Shown piece after piece: positions 53,967 to 62,522 of a stretch of DNA of 64,000 nucleotides. The notes under the pieces are model-generated. The model had not been told where the DNA came from and ran no database searches. It saw only the letters and a list, made by a program, of their open reading frames with translations. Source of the stretch: Variovorax sp. Root473 (GTDB lineage: Bacteria; Pseudomonadota; Gammaproteobacteria; Burkholderiales; Burkholderiaceae_C); NCBI RefSeq assembly GCF_001426505.1, contig NZ_LMEV01000017.1, forward strand, positions 587,200 through 651,199, in the 5' to 3' direction. A program made the translations under genes and the position numbers. Position 1 is the stretch's first letter; each line of letters opens with the position of its first letter.

Positions 53967-55300
53967 CGTCTTCCGCTGCCTCCGCCACCGTTCCCACGCA
54001 CGAACAGATCGCCCTCATCGGCGCCGGGCCCTCGGGCCTGGCGGGCGCACGCAACCTGCAGAAGCTCGGCGTTCCGTTCCAGGGCTTCGAGGCGCACAGC
54101 GACGTGGGCGGCCTCTGGGACATCGACAACCCGCGCTCCACGGTCTACCACTCGGCGCACCTGATCTCAAGCAAGCGCACCACGGAGTTCGCCGAGTTCC
54201 CGATGGCCGACACCGTGGCCGACTACCCGAGCCACCGCGAGCTGCGCCGCTACTTCAGCGACTTTGCCGACCGCTTCGGCCTGCGCGCGCACTTTCGCTT
54301 CGGCACGCGCGTGCTGCGCGTGGAGCCGGTGAGCGATGCGCCCGACACGCGCTGGCGCGTGAGCGTCCAGGCGCCCGACGGCACGGTCGAGACCGACGAG
54401 TACAAGGGCGTGGTGATCGCCAACGGCACGCTCTCCGAGCCCAAGCACCCGCAGTTCGAAGGCCACTTCGACGGCGAGCTGCTGCACACCAGCAGCTACA
54501 AGCACCCGGAGCTCTTCAAGGACAAGCGCGTGCTGATCGTCGGCGCGGGCAACTCGGGTTGCGACATCGCAGTCGATGCGGTGCACTACGCGCAAAGCGT
54601 CGACATCTCGGTGCGGCGCGGCTACTACTTCGTGCCCAAGTACGTCTTCGGCAAGCCGGCCGACACGCTGGGCGGCAAGCGCCCGCTGCCGCCGTGGCTC
54701 AAGCAGAAGGTCGATGCCACGGTGCTGCAATGGTTCACCGGCGACCCGGTGCGCTTCGGCTTTCCGGAGCCCGACTACAAGATGTACGAGTCGCACCCGG
54801 TGGTGAACTCGCTGGTGCTGCACCACGTGGGCCACGGCGACATCGGCGTGCGCGCCGACATCGCGCGGCTGGCCGGGCGCACCGTGCATTTCAAGGACGG
54901 CAGCGCGCGCGACTACGACCTGATCCTCACGGCCACGGGCTATGCGCTGCACTACCCGTTCATCGACCGCGAACTGCTCAATTGGCAGGGCATGGCGCCG
55001 CGCCTGTACCTCAATATCTTTTCGCCGCGCTTCGAGACGCTGGCCGTGCTCGGCATGATCGAGGCCAGCGGCATCGGCTGGCAGGGGCGCTACGAGCAGG
55101 CCGAGCTGCTGGCGCGCTACTTCCGCGCGCAGGCGGCGGGATCGCCCAAGGCAGCGGCGCTGCGCGCGGCGGTGCAGGGGCCGCCGCCCGATCTGTCGGG
55201 CGGCTTCAAGTACCTGCAGCTGGAGCGCATGGCGTACTACGTCCACAAGGACACCTACCGCGCGGCCGTGCGCCAGGCCGCTGCGGCACTGGCCGACTGA
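53963..55300 (+). CDS. Flavin-containing monooxygenase (class B)
   Basis: FAD/NADPH monooxygenase of 445 aa. FAD-binding GAGPSGLAGARNLQKLG is at the N-terminus, the family fingerprint FxGxxxHxxxYK appears as FDGELLHTSSYK, and the second Rossmann motif is LIVGAGNSGCDIAVD. This places it with FMOs and Baeyer-Villiger enzymes; the fingerprint form fits the FMO branch. Substrates are usually soft nucleophiles (N, S) or ketones. It overlaps the SDR by 4 bp and is followed 30 bp later by a BASS transporter. Confidence 0.94.
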   Translation: MTSSAASATVPTHEQIALIGAGPSGLAGARNLQKLGVPFQGFEAHSDVGGLWDIDNPRSTVYHSAHLISSKRTTEFAEFPMADTVADYPSHRELRRYFSDFADRFGLRAHFRFGTRVLRVEPVSDAPDTRWRVSVQAPDGTVETDEYKGVVIANGTLSEPKHPQFEGHFDGELLHTSSYKHPELFKDKRVLIVGAGNSGCDIAVDAVHYAQSVDISVRRGYYFVPKYVFGKPADTLGGKRPLPPWLKQKVDATVLQWFTGDPVRFGFPEPDYKMYESHPVVNSLVLHHVGHGDIGVRADIARLAGRTVHFKDGSARDYDLILTATGYALHYPFIDRELLNWQGMAPRLYLNIFSPRFETLAVLGMIEASGIGWQGRYEQAELLARYFRAQAAGSPKAAALRAAVQGPPPDLSGGFKYLQLERMAYYVHKDTYRAAVRQAAAALAD

Positions 55301-55330
55301 TCGATCGTCTTTCTTCACGAGGTTCTGCGC

Positions 55331-56233
55331 ATGCTGCCTGTCGACGAGATCCGCCTGCACTTCAACCCGGCCTCGCTGGTGCTGCTCAACGTGGTGCTGG
55401 GCTTCCTGATGTTCGGCATTGCGCTGGACACGCGCATCGACGACTTCAGGCGCGTGGCGCGCATGCCCGGCGCGATGGCGGTGGGCATCGGTGCGCAGTT
55501 CGTGGTGCTGCCGGCCGTGACCTTCGTGCTCACGCTGATCCTGCAGCCGGGCCCGAGCATCGCGCTGGGCATGATCCTCGTGGCCTGCTGCCCGCCGGGC
55601 AACATCTCGCAGATCCTCACGCACCGCGCGGGCGGCAACGTGGCGCTGTCGGTGTCGATGACGGCGATCTCGAATGCGCTGTCCATCGTGGTGATGCCGC
55701 TGAACTTCGCGTTCTGGGGCGGGCTGCATCCCACGGCCTCGGTGCTGCTCAAGACCATCGCGCTCGACCCGCTCGACATGCTGGGCCACATCGTGATGAT
55801 CATCGGCATTCCCTTCGTGCTGGGCGTGGCCTGCGCGCACCAGCTGCCGCGGCTCACGGCGCGCATCAAGAAGCCGGCGCGCATCCTGAGCTTCCTCGCG
55901 CTGATCGCCTTCATCGTCGGCGCCATCGCGGGCAACTGGCGGTACTTTCTCGACTACGTGGGGCTGGTGCTGCTGGCGGTCGTGATCCACGACGCGCTGG
56001 CCTTCGGCACCGGCTACCTGTGCGCGCGGCTCTCGGGGCTGGGCGACTACGACCGGCGTGCGGTGTCCATCGAAGTGGGCATCCGCAACGCGGGGCTCGG
56101 GCTGGTGCTGATCTTCAGCTTCTTCGGCGGGCTCGGCGGCATGGCCGTGGTGGCCGGCGTGTGGGGCTTCTGGGACATCATCGCGGGCCTGGCGCTGGCA
56201 AGCTGGTGGGGGCGCAAGCCTGCGACGCCATGA
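55331..56233 (+). CDS. BASS-family bile acid:sodium symporter-like transporter
   Basis: Integral membrane protein of 300 aa with about ten hydrophobic segments. The N-terminus VVLGFLMFGIALDTRIDDFR, the crossover region CCPPGNISQILTHRAGGNVA and the C-terminal VSIEVGIRNAGLGLVL are BASS hallmarks. Bacterial members move small organic acids or pantothenate rather than bile acids. It is sodium-dependent by family. It overlaps the epimerase gene by 4 bp, suggesting it imports or exports the molecule processed by the flanking SDR, FMO and epimerase. Confidence 0.92.
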   Translation: MLPVDEIRLHFNPASLVLLNVVLGFLMFGIALDTRIDDFRRVARMPGAMAVGIGAQFVVLPAVTFVLTLILQPGPSIALGMILVACCPPGNISQILTHRAGGNVALSVSMTAISNALSIVVMPLNFAFWGGLHPTASVLLKTIALDPLDMLGHIVMIIGIPFVLGVACAHQLPRLTARIKKPARILSFLALIAFIVGAIAGNWRYFLDYVGLVLLAVVIHDALAFGTGYLCARLSGLGDYDRRAVSIEVGIRNAGLGLVLIFSFFGGLGGMAVVAGVWGFWDIIAGLALASWWGRKPATP

Positions 56234-57228
56234 GCGATCACTGGAAGGCGCACGCCCGCCGCGTGCTGGTGACGGGCGGTGATGGATTCCTCGGGCGCAG
56301 CGTGCTCGCCGCTTTGGCCGCGCAGGGCACGTTCGAAACCCTGGTCGCGCTCGATGTGCGCGAGGTGCCCGCCGAGCGCCGGCTGCCCGGCGTGATCTAC
56401 CTGCAGCAGGACGTGCGCGACGACGGCATTGCCGACGCGCTCGCTGAACACGCCGTCGACACGGTGGTGCACCTCGCGTCCATCGTCACGCCCGGCAAGG
56501 ACTCCAACCGCGCCTTTGAGCATTCGGTGGACGTGGGCGGCACGCGCAACGTGCTCGACGCCTGCGTGGCGTGCGGCGTGGGGCACATCGTGGTGTCGTC
56601 CAGCGGCGCGGCCTACGGCTACCACGCGGACAACCCGGCCTGGATCGCCGAGTCGCAGCCGCTGCGCGGCAACCCGGTGTTCGCCTACGCCGACCACAAG
56701 CGGCAGGTGGAAGAAATGCTGGCCGACTGCCGCACGCAGCATCCCGCGCTGGCGCAGACGGTGCTGCGCATCGGCACCATCCTCGGCGAGCGAGTCGACA
56801 ACCAGATCACGGCGCTGTTCGAGAAGCAGCGGCTGATCGCCATCCGCGGCAGCGACAGCCCCTTCGTGTTCGTGTGGGACGAGGACGTGACGGGCGCCAT
56901 CGCGCACGCACTCGGTGGCGCGCCGCCCGGTTGCTACAACCTCGCGGGCGACGGCGCGCTCACCATCCACGAGATTGCCGCGCGGCTTGGCAAGCGCGCC
57001 ATTGCCTGGCCGGCCGGTGTGCTGCAGGCGGCGCTGGCCGCGGGCTCGGCACTGGGCGTGAGCCGCTACGGGCCCGAGCAGCTCGACTTTCTGCGCTACC
57101 GACCGGTGCTGCTGAATACCGCGCTGAAGACCCAGTTCGGCTACGTGCCGCGCAAGACCAGCCGCGAGGCCTTCGAGGCTTTCATCACGGCGCGCGCGCG
57201 GCAGGGGCGACCGGTCACTTCCGCGTAG
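56230..57228 (+). CDS. NAD-dependent epimerase/dehydratase (extended SDR)
   Basis: Extended SDR of 332 aa. The cofactor motif is VLVTGGDGFLGRSVL, with VVHLASIVTPGKDSN and the catalytic Ser (VVSSSGAAYG) and Tyr-x3-Lys (FAYADHKR) present. Family members act on sugar nucleotides or as 3-beta-hydroxysteroid-type dehydrogenases, so substrate is open. The ATG at 56230 overlaps the BASS stop. It ends the operon, and its last 14 bp overlap the convergent LysR gene. Confidence 0.91.
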   Translation: MSDHWKAHARRVLVTGGDGFLGRSVLAALAAQGTFETLVALDVREVPAERRLPGVIYLQQDVRDDGIADALAEHAVDTVVHLASIVTPGKDSNRAFEHSVDVGGTRNVLDACVACGVGHIVVSSSGAAYGYHADNPAWIAESQPLRGNPVFAYADHKRQVEEMLADCRTQHPALAQTVLRIGTILGERVDNQITALFEKQRLIAIRGSDSPFVFVWDEDVTGAIAHALGGAPPGCYNLAGDGALTIHEIAARLGKRAIAWPAGVLQAALAAGSALGVSRYGPEQLDFLRYRPVLLNTALKTQFGYVPRKTSREAFEAFITARARQGRPVTSA

Positions 57229-58123
57229 CCTCTGCTGGCGGCGGCGCGATCAAGTGGTCGAGCATGCGCCGCGCATTGAGCGGCAGGTCTTGCGACGAGC
57301 GCACGCAGGCCATCAGCGTGCGCTCGGCCCACGGGTCGGCCAGCGAGGCGCGCGCGATCTTCATCGAGCGGGCGCAGCGCTCGGCCGCGGTCTGCGGCAC
57401 GATGCCCACGCCGATGCCGTACTCGACCATGCGGCACACGGCCTCGAAGTTGCCTACGCGCACGCGGAAGGCCAGGTGCCTGGCGAGCGCGCGCGCATGT
57501 CCCGTGATCAGCTGCTGCAGCGCGCTGTCGGCGGGCAGGCCGACGAACTCGCTGTCGACCACCTCGGCCAGGTGCACGCGGCGCCGGCTGGCCAGCGCGT
57601 GGCCGCGCGGCATCACCAGCACGAGGTCGTCGCGGCGGAAGGGGTGGCATTCGAGGCCGTCGCTGTCGATGGCGTCGGAGACGATGCCGATGTCGCACAG
57701 GCCGCTGCGCAGTGCTTCCACGGTGTCGGGGCTGGCACGCTCTTCGAGGTCGACCGAAATGCGCGGATGCTCGGCCAGGAAGCGGCTCAGCACCTCGGGC
57801 AGGTGCTCGGTCAGCGCCGAGGTGCCGCACATGAAGCGCACGTGGCCCTTCAGGCCCTGGCCGTACTCGCCGAGTTCGCCGCGCAGCCGCTCCATCTGCT
57901 GCAGCACGACGCGCGCATGGTGCAGCAGCGTGCGGCCGGCCTCGGTGGGGCGCACGCCCTGCGCATGGCGCGTGAGCAGCGGCGTGCCGAGCGCGTCTTC
58001 CATGCCGCGCACACGCTGGCTGGCCGAGGCCAGCGTCATGTGCGATCGGCCGGCGCCGGCCGTGAGGCTGCCGGCTTCGACGACGTGGAGAAAGAGCCGC
58101 AGGTCGGTCAGGTCGAATCGCAT
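57215..58123 (-). CDS. LysR-family transcriptional regulator
   Basis: Regulator of 302 aa. The helix-turn-helix region reads LFLHVVEAGSLTAGAGRSHM and TLASASQRVRGMEDALG. The effector domain begins near GHVRFMCGTSALTEHLPEVL. The ATG at 58123 gives MRFDLTDL; a start four codons upstream is open. It is divergent from the TauE/SafE transporter and converges with the epimerase operon, so it could control either; the divergent transporter is the more usual target. Confidence 0.92.
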   Translation of the reverse strand: MRFDLTDLRLFLHVVEAGSLTAGAGRSHMTLASASQRVRGMEDALGTPLLTRHAQGVRPTEAGRTLLHHARVVLQQMERLRGELGEYGQGLKGHVRFMCGTSALTEHLPEVLSRFLAEHPRISVDLEERASPDTVEALRSGLCDIGIVSDAIDSDGLECHPFRRDDLVLVMPRGHALASRRRVHLAEVVDSEFVGLPADSALQQLITGHARALARHLAFRVRVGNFEAVCRMVEYGIGVGIVPQTAAERCARSMKIARASLADPWAERTLMACVRSSQDLPLNARRMLDHLIAPPPAEATRK

Positions 58124-58143
58124 GGTGAGTCGCAAGGTAGCAC

Positions 58144-58172
58144 GCCAGCCTCAGCCTGTGCCTGAGGCTGGC
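58144..58172. promoter_or_regulatory. Strong hairpin in the LysR/TauE divergent region
   Basis: GCCAGCCTCAG (58144-58154) and CTGAGGCTGGC (58162-58172) pair perfectly over 11 bp around a seven-base loop. It lies 21 bp from the LysR start and 53 bp from the TauE start. There is no T-run on either side, so it is not a classic terminator. Confidence 0.55.
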
Positions 58173-58224
58173 TGCGCGAAAGCCGCATTTTCAGTCGATG
58201 CGCCGGTCGGCAGACTCCGCAGCG

Positions 58225-58986
58225 ATGACGATTTCCAATGAAACGATGGGCCTGTGGGCCGCGGCTGCTGCGGTGTTCCTGCTGGCCGGTGTGATCAAGG
58301 GCGTGATCGGCCTCGGGCTGCCGACCGTGTCGATGGCGTTGCTCGCGCTGTGGATGCCGCCCGCGCAGGCGGCGGCGCTGCTGATCGTGCCATCGCTGGT
58401 CACCAACCTCTGGCAGACCGGGCCGCGTGCGCGCTTCGGCCTGGTGGCCCGCCGCATCGGCGGCATGCAGGTCGGTATCGTGGTGGGCACGCTCGCCGGG
58501 GCATGGTGGCTGGGCGTGCCGGCGGGCGCCTGGGCCTCGGCGGCGCTGGGCGTGGCGCTGGTGGCCTATGCCCTGTGGGGGCTGACGGGGCGGCAGCTGC
58601 ACGTGAGCGACGCGCAGGCGCGCTGGCTCGGTCCCGTGGTGGGCGCCACGACGGGGCTGGTGACGGCCGTGACCGGCGTGTTCGTGGTGCCGGCCGTGCC
58701 GTACCTGCAGGCGCTGGGTTTCCAGCGCGACGCGCTGATTCAGGCGATGGGCATTTCGTTCACCACGTCGACCGTGGTGCTGGCCCTGGGGCTGGCGGCG
58801 AACGGGAGCTACCCGGCGGAGGTGCTGGGCGGGTCGGTCGCGATGCTGGTGCCGGCTGTTGGCGGCATGGTGCTGGGCACCTGGCTACGGCAGCGGCTGC
58901 CGGTGGCCGTGTTCCGGCGCTGCTTTCTGGTGGGACTGGCGCTGCTGGGGGCGTACATGGCGCTGCGCGCCGTCATGTACGCCTGA
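58225..58986 (+). CDS. TauE/SafE-family sulfite/organic anion exporter
   Basis: Inner-membrane protein of 253 aa with about eight hydrophobic segments in two repeats. The hallmark LAGVIKGVIGLGLPTVSMAL is near the N-terminus and ATTGLVTAVTGVFVVPAVPY starts the second repeat, whose Gly-rich helix hairpins are typical of TauE/SafE. The start is uncertain: ATG at 58225 is used, but in-frame ATGs at 58198 and 58246 are possible; none has a clear RBS. The family exports sulfite, sulfoacetate or other anions; substrate unknown here. Confidence 0.88.
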   Translation: MTISNETMGLWAAAAAVFLLAGVIKGVIGLGLPTVSMALLALWMPPAQAAALLIVPSLVTNLWQTGPRARFGLVARRIGGMQVGIVVGTLAGAWWLGVPAGAWASAALGVALVAYALWGLTGRQLHVSDAQARWLGPVVGATTGLVTAVTGVFVVPAVPYLQALGFQRDALIQAMGISFTTSTVVLALGLAANGSYPAEVLGGSVAMLVPAVGGMVLGTWLRQRLPVAVFRRCFLVGLALLGAYMALRAVMYA

Positions 58987-59012
58987 TCCGCCTGAACCGC
59001 TCGGGTGACCGA

Positions 59013-59504
59013 TCAGGTGGCGGCCAGCAGGGCCTCGCGCACGCGCTCGATGGTCTGGCGGTAGGGCAGGGCGAAGTCTTCGATGGCGGCGTCGGCCTCG
59101 AGCCAGTGGAACGAGAACAGCAGGCCTTCTTCTTCGGGGCTGCCCGTGGCCATGTGCTCGAAGGTCTCGGGCAGGTCGCGCTCGTCGCGCATCAGGAAGA
59201 TGTGCCAGCGCTGCGGATGGCGGTGCGTGTTGCCTTCGACGCCGGCTTCGCATTCGCGCTCCAGCGTGCCCAGCGATTCGAGCCGGCCGGCGAACACCAG
59301 GCCCGATTCCTCGAACAGCTCGCGCCGCACGGCGGCCTCGGGCGACTCGCCGGGCTCGATGGTGCCCTTGGGCAGCTGCATGTTGCCGTCTTCGGGGTGA
59401 CGGAACACCAGCAGCCGGCCCCGCGCATCGACCAGGCAGGCGCAGGCCTTCGGGATCGTGGCGACGGGCGCGGCGCCGAGCGGGCTGCTGCTGCCGTTCT
59501 TCAT
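59013..59504 (-). CDS. NUDIX hydrolase
   Basis: Nucleoside diphosphate-X hydrolase of 163 aa. The complete NUDIX box G-x5-E-x7-R-E-x2-E-E-x-G spans residues 47-68 and holds the Mg2+ ligands. The N-terminal strand region is ACACLVDARGRLLVFRHPED. Exact substrate (nucleotide sugars, dinucleotides, RNA caps) cannot be inferred. It follows yqeY by 13 bp on the same strand and probably shares its transcript. Confidence 0.92.
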   Translation of the reverse strand: MKNGSSSPLGAAPVATIPKACACLVDARGRLLVFRHPEDGNMQLPKGTIEPGESPEAAVRRELFEESGLVFAGRLESLGTLERECEAGVEGNTHRHPQRWHIFLMRDERDLPETFEHMATGSPEEEGLLFSFHWLEADAAIEDFALPYRQTIERVREALLAAT

Positions 59505-59517
59505 GGGGGTGGCCGTC

Positions 59518-59967
59518 TCAGGCGCCCGTGAGGGCGGCCTTGACCGCGGCGCTGACCTGGCCCATGTCGGCCTTGCCGGCCAGGCGCGTCTTGACCACGC
59601 CCATGACCTTGCCCATGTCGCCGGGGCCGGCCGCGCCGAGCTCGACCACGATGGCCTTCACCGCGTTGGCGACCTCGTCGGCGCTCATGCGCTGGGGCTG
59701 GTACACCTCGAGCACCTTGATCTCGGCGGCTTCCTTGTCGGCCAGGTCGGCGCGGCCGCCGGTGGTGAACGCGGCGATCGAGTCCTTGCGCTGCTTGACC
59801 ATCTTGTCGACGATGGCGATGACCGTGGCGTCGTCGAGTTCCACGCGCTCATCGACTTCCTTCTGCTTCATGGCGGCGAGCAGCAGGCGGATGGTGGCCA
59901 GGCGTTCCGAATCCTTGGCGCGCATCGCCGTCTTCATGTCTTCGGTGATTTGTTCTTTGAGAGTCAT
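59518..59967 (-). CDS. yqeY: GatB/YqeY domain protein
   Basis: A 149 aa protein of the YqeY family, related to the tail domain of GatB, the tRNA-dependent amidotransferase subunit. Recognisable parts are MTLKEQITEDMKTAMRAKDS and QPQRMSADEVANAVKAIV, with VMGVVKTRLAGKADMGQVSA near the end. A good RBS (AAAGG) precedes the ATG at 59967. It follows rpsU, as commonly seen in the rpsU-yqeY-dnaG-rpoD arrangement; dnaG and rpoD are absent here. A terminator lies between rpsU and this gene. Confidence 0.93.
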   Translation of the reverse strand: MTLKEQITEDMKTAMRAKDSERLATIRLLLAAMKQKEVDERVELDDATVIAIVDKMVKQRKDSIAAFTTGGRADLADKEAAEIKVLEVYQPQRMSADEVANAVKAIVVELGAAGPGDMGKVMGVVKTRLAGKADMGQVSAAVKAALTGA

Positions 59968-59984
59968 TCTTCGCAACCTTTCGG

Positions 59985-60022
59985 AAAAAACAAAAGCCGC
60001 GGCAGGTTTCCCTGGCGCGGCT
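59985..60022 (-). terminator. Terminator/attenuator between rpsU and yqeY
   Basis: On the minus strand AGCCGCG (60022-60016) pairs with CGCGGCT (60001-59995), extended past one mismatch by four more pairs (60014-60011 with 60006-60003) around a four-base loop. The run TTTGTTTTTT follows. It would make most rpsU transcripts end before yqeY, as in the E. coli rpsU-dnaG operon. Confidence 0.8.
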
Positions 60023-60077
60023 GGTGCAACGAGGCGCTGGCAGGACTTTCGTCGAGGGCCAGCTGCCTGGATGTTGC

Positions 60078-60290
60078 TTAGTACAGCTTCTTGGGGAGCT
60101 GCATGCTGCGCACGCGCTTGTAGTGGCGCTTGACCGCAGCTGCCTTCTTGCGCTTGCGCTCGGCCGTCGGCTTCTCGTAGAACTCGCGGGCGCGCAGGTC
60201 GGTCAGCAGGCCGAGCTTTTCGATGGTGCGCTTGAAGCGGCGCAGGGCGACGTCGAAGGGCTCGTTTTCTTTAACGCGGATGGTGGTCAT
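60078..60290 (-). CDS. rpsU: 30S ribosomal protein S21
   Basis: Small basic ribosomal protein of 70 aa, full length for bS21. The N-terminus [20 protein letters not shown] and the basic tail [20 protein letters not shown] are diagnostic. S21 helps the 30S subunit select mRNAs through base pairing with the Shine-Dalgarno region. It is followed by a strong terminator and yqeY. The promoter is likely just upstream next to repeat copy B. Confidence 0.97.
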
Positions 60291-60399
60291 TGATGAATCG
60301 TTGAAATGGATTTGGCCGGGGGAGATCGAGGCCCCAAGCCGGGGTTCCTCAACTGAAAACTTTTTGCGGCCGTTGAGGGAAGGCCAGAGTTAGCCCGCG

Positions 60400-60408
60400 A
60401 GTATAGCA
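60400..60408 (-). promoter_or_regulatory. Extended -10 promoter for rpsU
   Basis: On the minus strand the sequence TGCTATACT (60408-60400) is an extended -10 (TG-n-TATACT) about 110 bp upstream of the rpsU start. No good -35 is visible, and the upstream sequence is repeat copy B. The roughly 105 bp between is a probable leader with no clear further signal. Confidence 0.45.
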
Positions 60409-60410
60409 CT

Positions 60411-60499
60411 CCCCCAGGCTACGCGCACTTCGTGTCGCTGCGCCAACCCCCTCGCCGGGGGCGACACCTGAGGCCCGGCGAAGCCGGTTCCTCGGTGTC
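60411..60499 (+). repeat. Dispersed intergenic repeat, copy B
   Basis: An 89 bp copy between the BaiN-like gene end and the rpsU promoter. It reads CCCCCAGGCTACGCGCACTT at the start and ends GGTTCCTCGGTGTC, with outer stem GTGTCG/CGACAC, inner CCCCC-TCGCC-GGGGG and CCGGC/GCCGG (loop GAA). It is nearly identical to copy A. The site may both terminate the upstream transcript and bound the rpsU promoter. Confidence 0.85.
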
Positions 60500-60522
60500 C
60501 TGGAAAAAACCTCGGGGCTCCC

Positions 60523-61734
60523 TCAGAGCGCCTGGGCGCACGCGTAGGCGCTCGCCCACGCCCACTGGAAGTTGTATCCGCCCAACCAGCCGGTCACATC
60601 GACCACTTCGCCGATGAAATACAGGCCCGGCTGCTTCGATTCCATCGTCTGGGACGACAGGTCGCGGGTGTCGACGCCGCCCGCCGTCACCTCGGCCTTC
60701 TTGTAGCCTTCGGTGCCGCTGGGGGTGATCTGCCAGCGGGCGATGCGCTCGGACAGCACCGTCAGCGCCTTGTCGGTCGCCTCGTTGACCGGGCGCTGCA
60801 GGGCCGGGTCTTCGCCCACCCAGGCGTCGGCCAGCCGCGAGGGCACCAGCGCAGCCAGTTCGTTGGCGATGCGTTTCTTGGAGCGCCGCTTGGCGTCGGC
60901 CAGCGATTCGGCCACGTCCACGCCGGGCGCGAAATCCAGCGTCAGCGGGGCGCCGGGCTTCCAGTAGCTCGAAATCTGCAGCACCGCCGGGCCCGACAGG
61001 CCGCGGTGGGTGAACAGCAGGTCTTCCAGGAAGGCCATCTTGTCCTTCTTGCCACCGGTCTCGATGCGCACCGGCAGCGCCAGCCCGGCCAGGCTGGCGT
61101 AGGGCGCCCAGGCGTCGCCGCCGAAGGTCAGCGGGACCAGCGCCGGACGCGGCGTGACCAGGCGCAGGCCGAACTGCTCGGCGAGCCGGTAGCCGAAGTC
61201 GCTGGCACCGATCTGGGGAATCGACAGGCCACCTGTTGCGACCACGAGCTTGGGCGCATCGATCGGGCCGCGCGTGCTATTGATTCGGTAGCGCCCGTCG
61301 ACAAAGGCAATGTCACCGAGCTTGCACGGCTGCCAGCGCTCGACACTTCCAGCGGCGCACTCGGCCAGCAGCATGTCGACGATCTGCTGCGACGAGCCGT
61401 CGCAGAACAGCTGGCCCTTGTGCTTCTCGTGGAACGCGATGCCGTGGCGCTGGACCATGTCGATGAACTGCTGCGGCGCGTAGCGCGACAGCGCCGAGCG
61501 GCAGAAATTCGGGTTGTCGCCGACGAAGTGGCGCTGCGGCGCGCGCACGTCGAGGTCGCGGTTGGTGAAGTTGGCGCGGCCGCCGCCCGAGATGCGGATC
61601 TTTTCGCCGACTTTCTCGCTGTGGTCGACCAGCAGCACGCGCAGCCCGCGTTGGCCCGCCAGCGCGGCACAGAAAAGGCCGGCCGCGCCGGCACCAACGA
61701 CAACGACGTCGAAAGAGGAAGAAGGTGAGCTCAA
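60523..61734 (-). CDS. BaiN/HI0933-family NAD(P)/FAD-dependent oxidoreductase
   Basis: Flavoprotein of 403 aa related to YhiN/HI0933 and BaiN. The FAD motif VVVGAGAAGLFCAALAGQRG is at the N-terminus, followed by the family signature EKIRISGGGRANFTNRD. The C-terminal half includes LLFTHRGLSGPAVLQISSYW, and the end GYNFQWAWASAYACAQAL is also typical. I use a TTG at 61734 that overlaps the stop of the preceding gene (TTGA); no ATG fits the N-terminus. The reaction in proteobacteria is not known to me. Confidence 0.9.
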   Translation of the reverse strand: MSSPSSSFDVVVVGAGAAGLFCAALAGQRGLRVLLVDHSEKVGEKIRISGGGRANFTNRDLDVRAPQRHFVGDNPNFCRSALSRYAPQQFIDMVQRHGIAFHEKHKGQLFCDGSSQQIVDMLLAECAAGSVERWQPCKLGDIAFVDGRYRINSTRGPIDAPKLVVATGGLSIPQIGASDFGYRLAEQFGLRLVTPRPALVPLTFGGDAWAPYASLAGLALPVRIETGGKKDKMAFLEDLLFTHRGLSGPAVLQISSYWKPGAPLTLDFAPGVDVAESLADAKRRSKKRIANELAALVPSRLADAWVGEDPALQRPVNEATDKALTVLSERIARWQITPSGTEGYKKAEVTAGGVDTRDLSSQTMESKQPGLYFIGEVVDVTGWLGGYNFQWAWASAYACAQAL

Positions 61735-62522
61735 GCGGGTCCGTCCGCCGCCAGCACCGGCGGCGGGTTGTATTTGAGGTGGCCCACGTAGCGCAGCGGC
61801 TGCGTGGCGGCAATCGAGGGCACGTCGCCCTCGCGCATGTGGAGCAGGTCGGCCGGGCTCACCCAGCGCGGGTCGGCGTCCGTGATCGGCGCGCCGGCCT
61901 GGCGGTAGGCCTCCAGCACGAACTGCGAACAGAAGAACTGGTCGTCGCGGCTGGCGCCGAGCTGAACCATCGCCATGCCGCTGATGCAGTACGCGCTCAC
62001 AGCGGAGGGAATCAGCGGCAGCTCGCACAGCCGGCGGTTCAGCACGAAGGGCGCATTCAGCAGCACGCCGGCGGTGTTGTAGCGCGTGCCGACCTTGGAA
62101 TTCGCCCAGTCGCGCATCTTCTCGACGTGCGCCGATTCGAGGCCCGGCACGCGAAAGGCCACGACCATCTGCTCCTCGTCGACCACGTCGGCCAGCCGGC
62201 GCGCACGCACGCCGGTACCCACGGCCTCGGCGATGAGCCCGTCGCCCAGGTACAGCACGGCATGGCTCACCGGCGAAAAGGTGCCCAGGCGGATGCCGAA
62301 CGAATTCACCGTGGCGATCGAGGTCAGCAGGATGTCGCCGGGCTCCAGCACCTCGGCGCCGATCAGCTCGCCGCCGTTGCCGGGGGCGATCACCGAACTC
62401 TGCACGCGCAGGCGCAGGCCCGCGGTTTCGGAAGGCATCTCGATGCGCGTGGCGCAGGCCGAGAGCAGCAGCGGCAGCGCGGCCGCGAGCGCGGCAGCGC
62501 GAAGAAGGGAGGCCATCGTCAT
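61731..62522 (-). CDS. YiiX-like permuted NlpC/P60 (papain-fold) lipoprotein
   Basis: A 263 aa predicted lipoprotein. The signal sequence AALAAALPLLLSACATR carries a lipobox (LSAC) with lipidation at Cys. The rest matches permuted papain-fold YiiX/YebB-like proteins: the His in SPVSHAVLYLGDGL comes before the Cys in FFCSQFVLEAYRQAG, the reverse of normal NlpC/P60. It is likely a peptidase or amidase acting in the envelope on an unknown bond. It overlaps the genes on both sides (ATGA with sterol desaturase, TTGA with the flavoprotein), so all three are cotranslated. Confidence 0.83.
   Translation of the reverse strand: MTMASLLRAAALAAALPLLLSACATRIEMPSETAGLRLRVQSSVIAPGNGGELIGAEVLEPGDILLTSIATVNSFGIRLGTFSPVSHAVLYLGDGLIAEAVGTGVRARRLADVVDEEQMVVAFRVPGLESAHVEKMRDWANSKVGTRYNTAGVLLNAPFVLNRRLCELPLIPSAVSAYCISGMAMVQLGASRDDQFFCSQFVLEAYRQAGAPITDADPRWVSPADLLHMREGDVPSIAATQPLRYVGHLKYNPPPVLAADGPA

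Noticed and set aside
55331..56233. Literal bile-acid transport by the BASS protein
   Set aside because: The family name is historical. Bacterial members transport varied organic acids, and nothing here points to steroids except the general presence of dehydrogenases.
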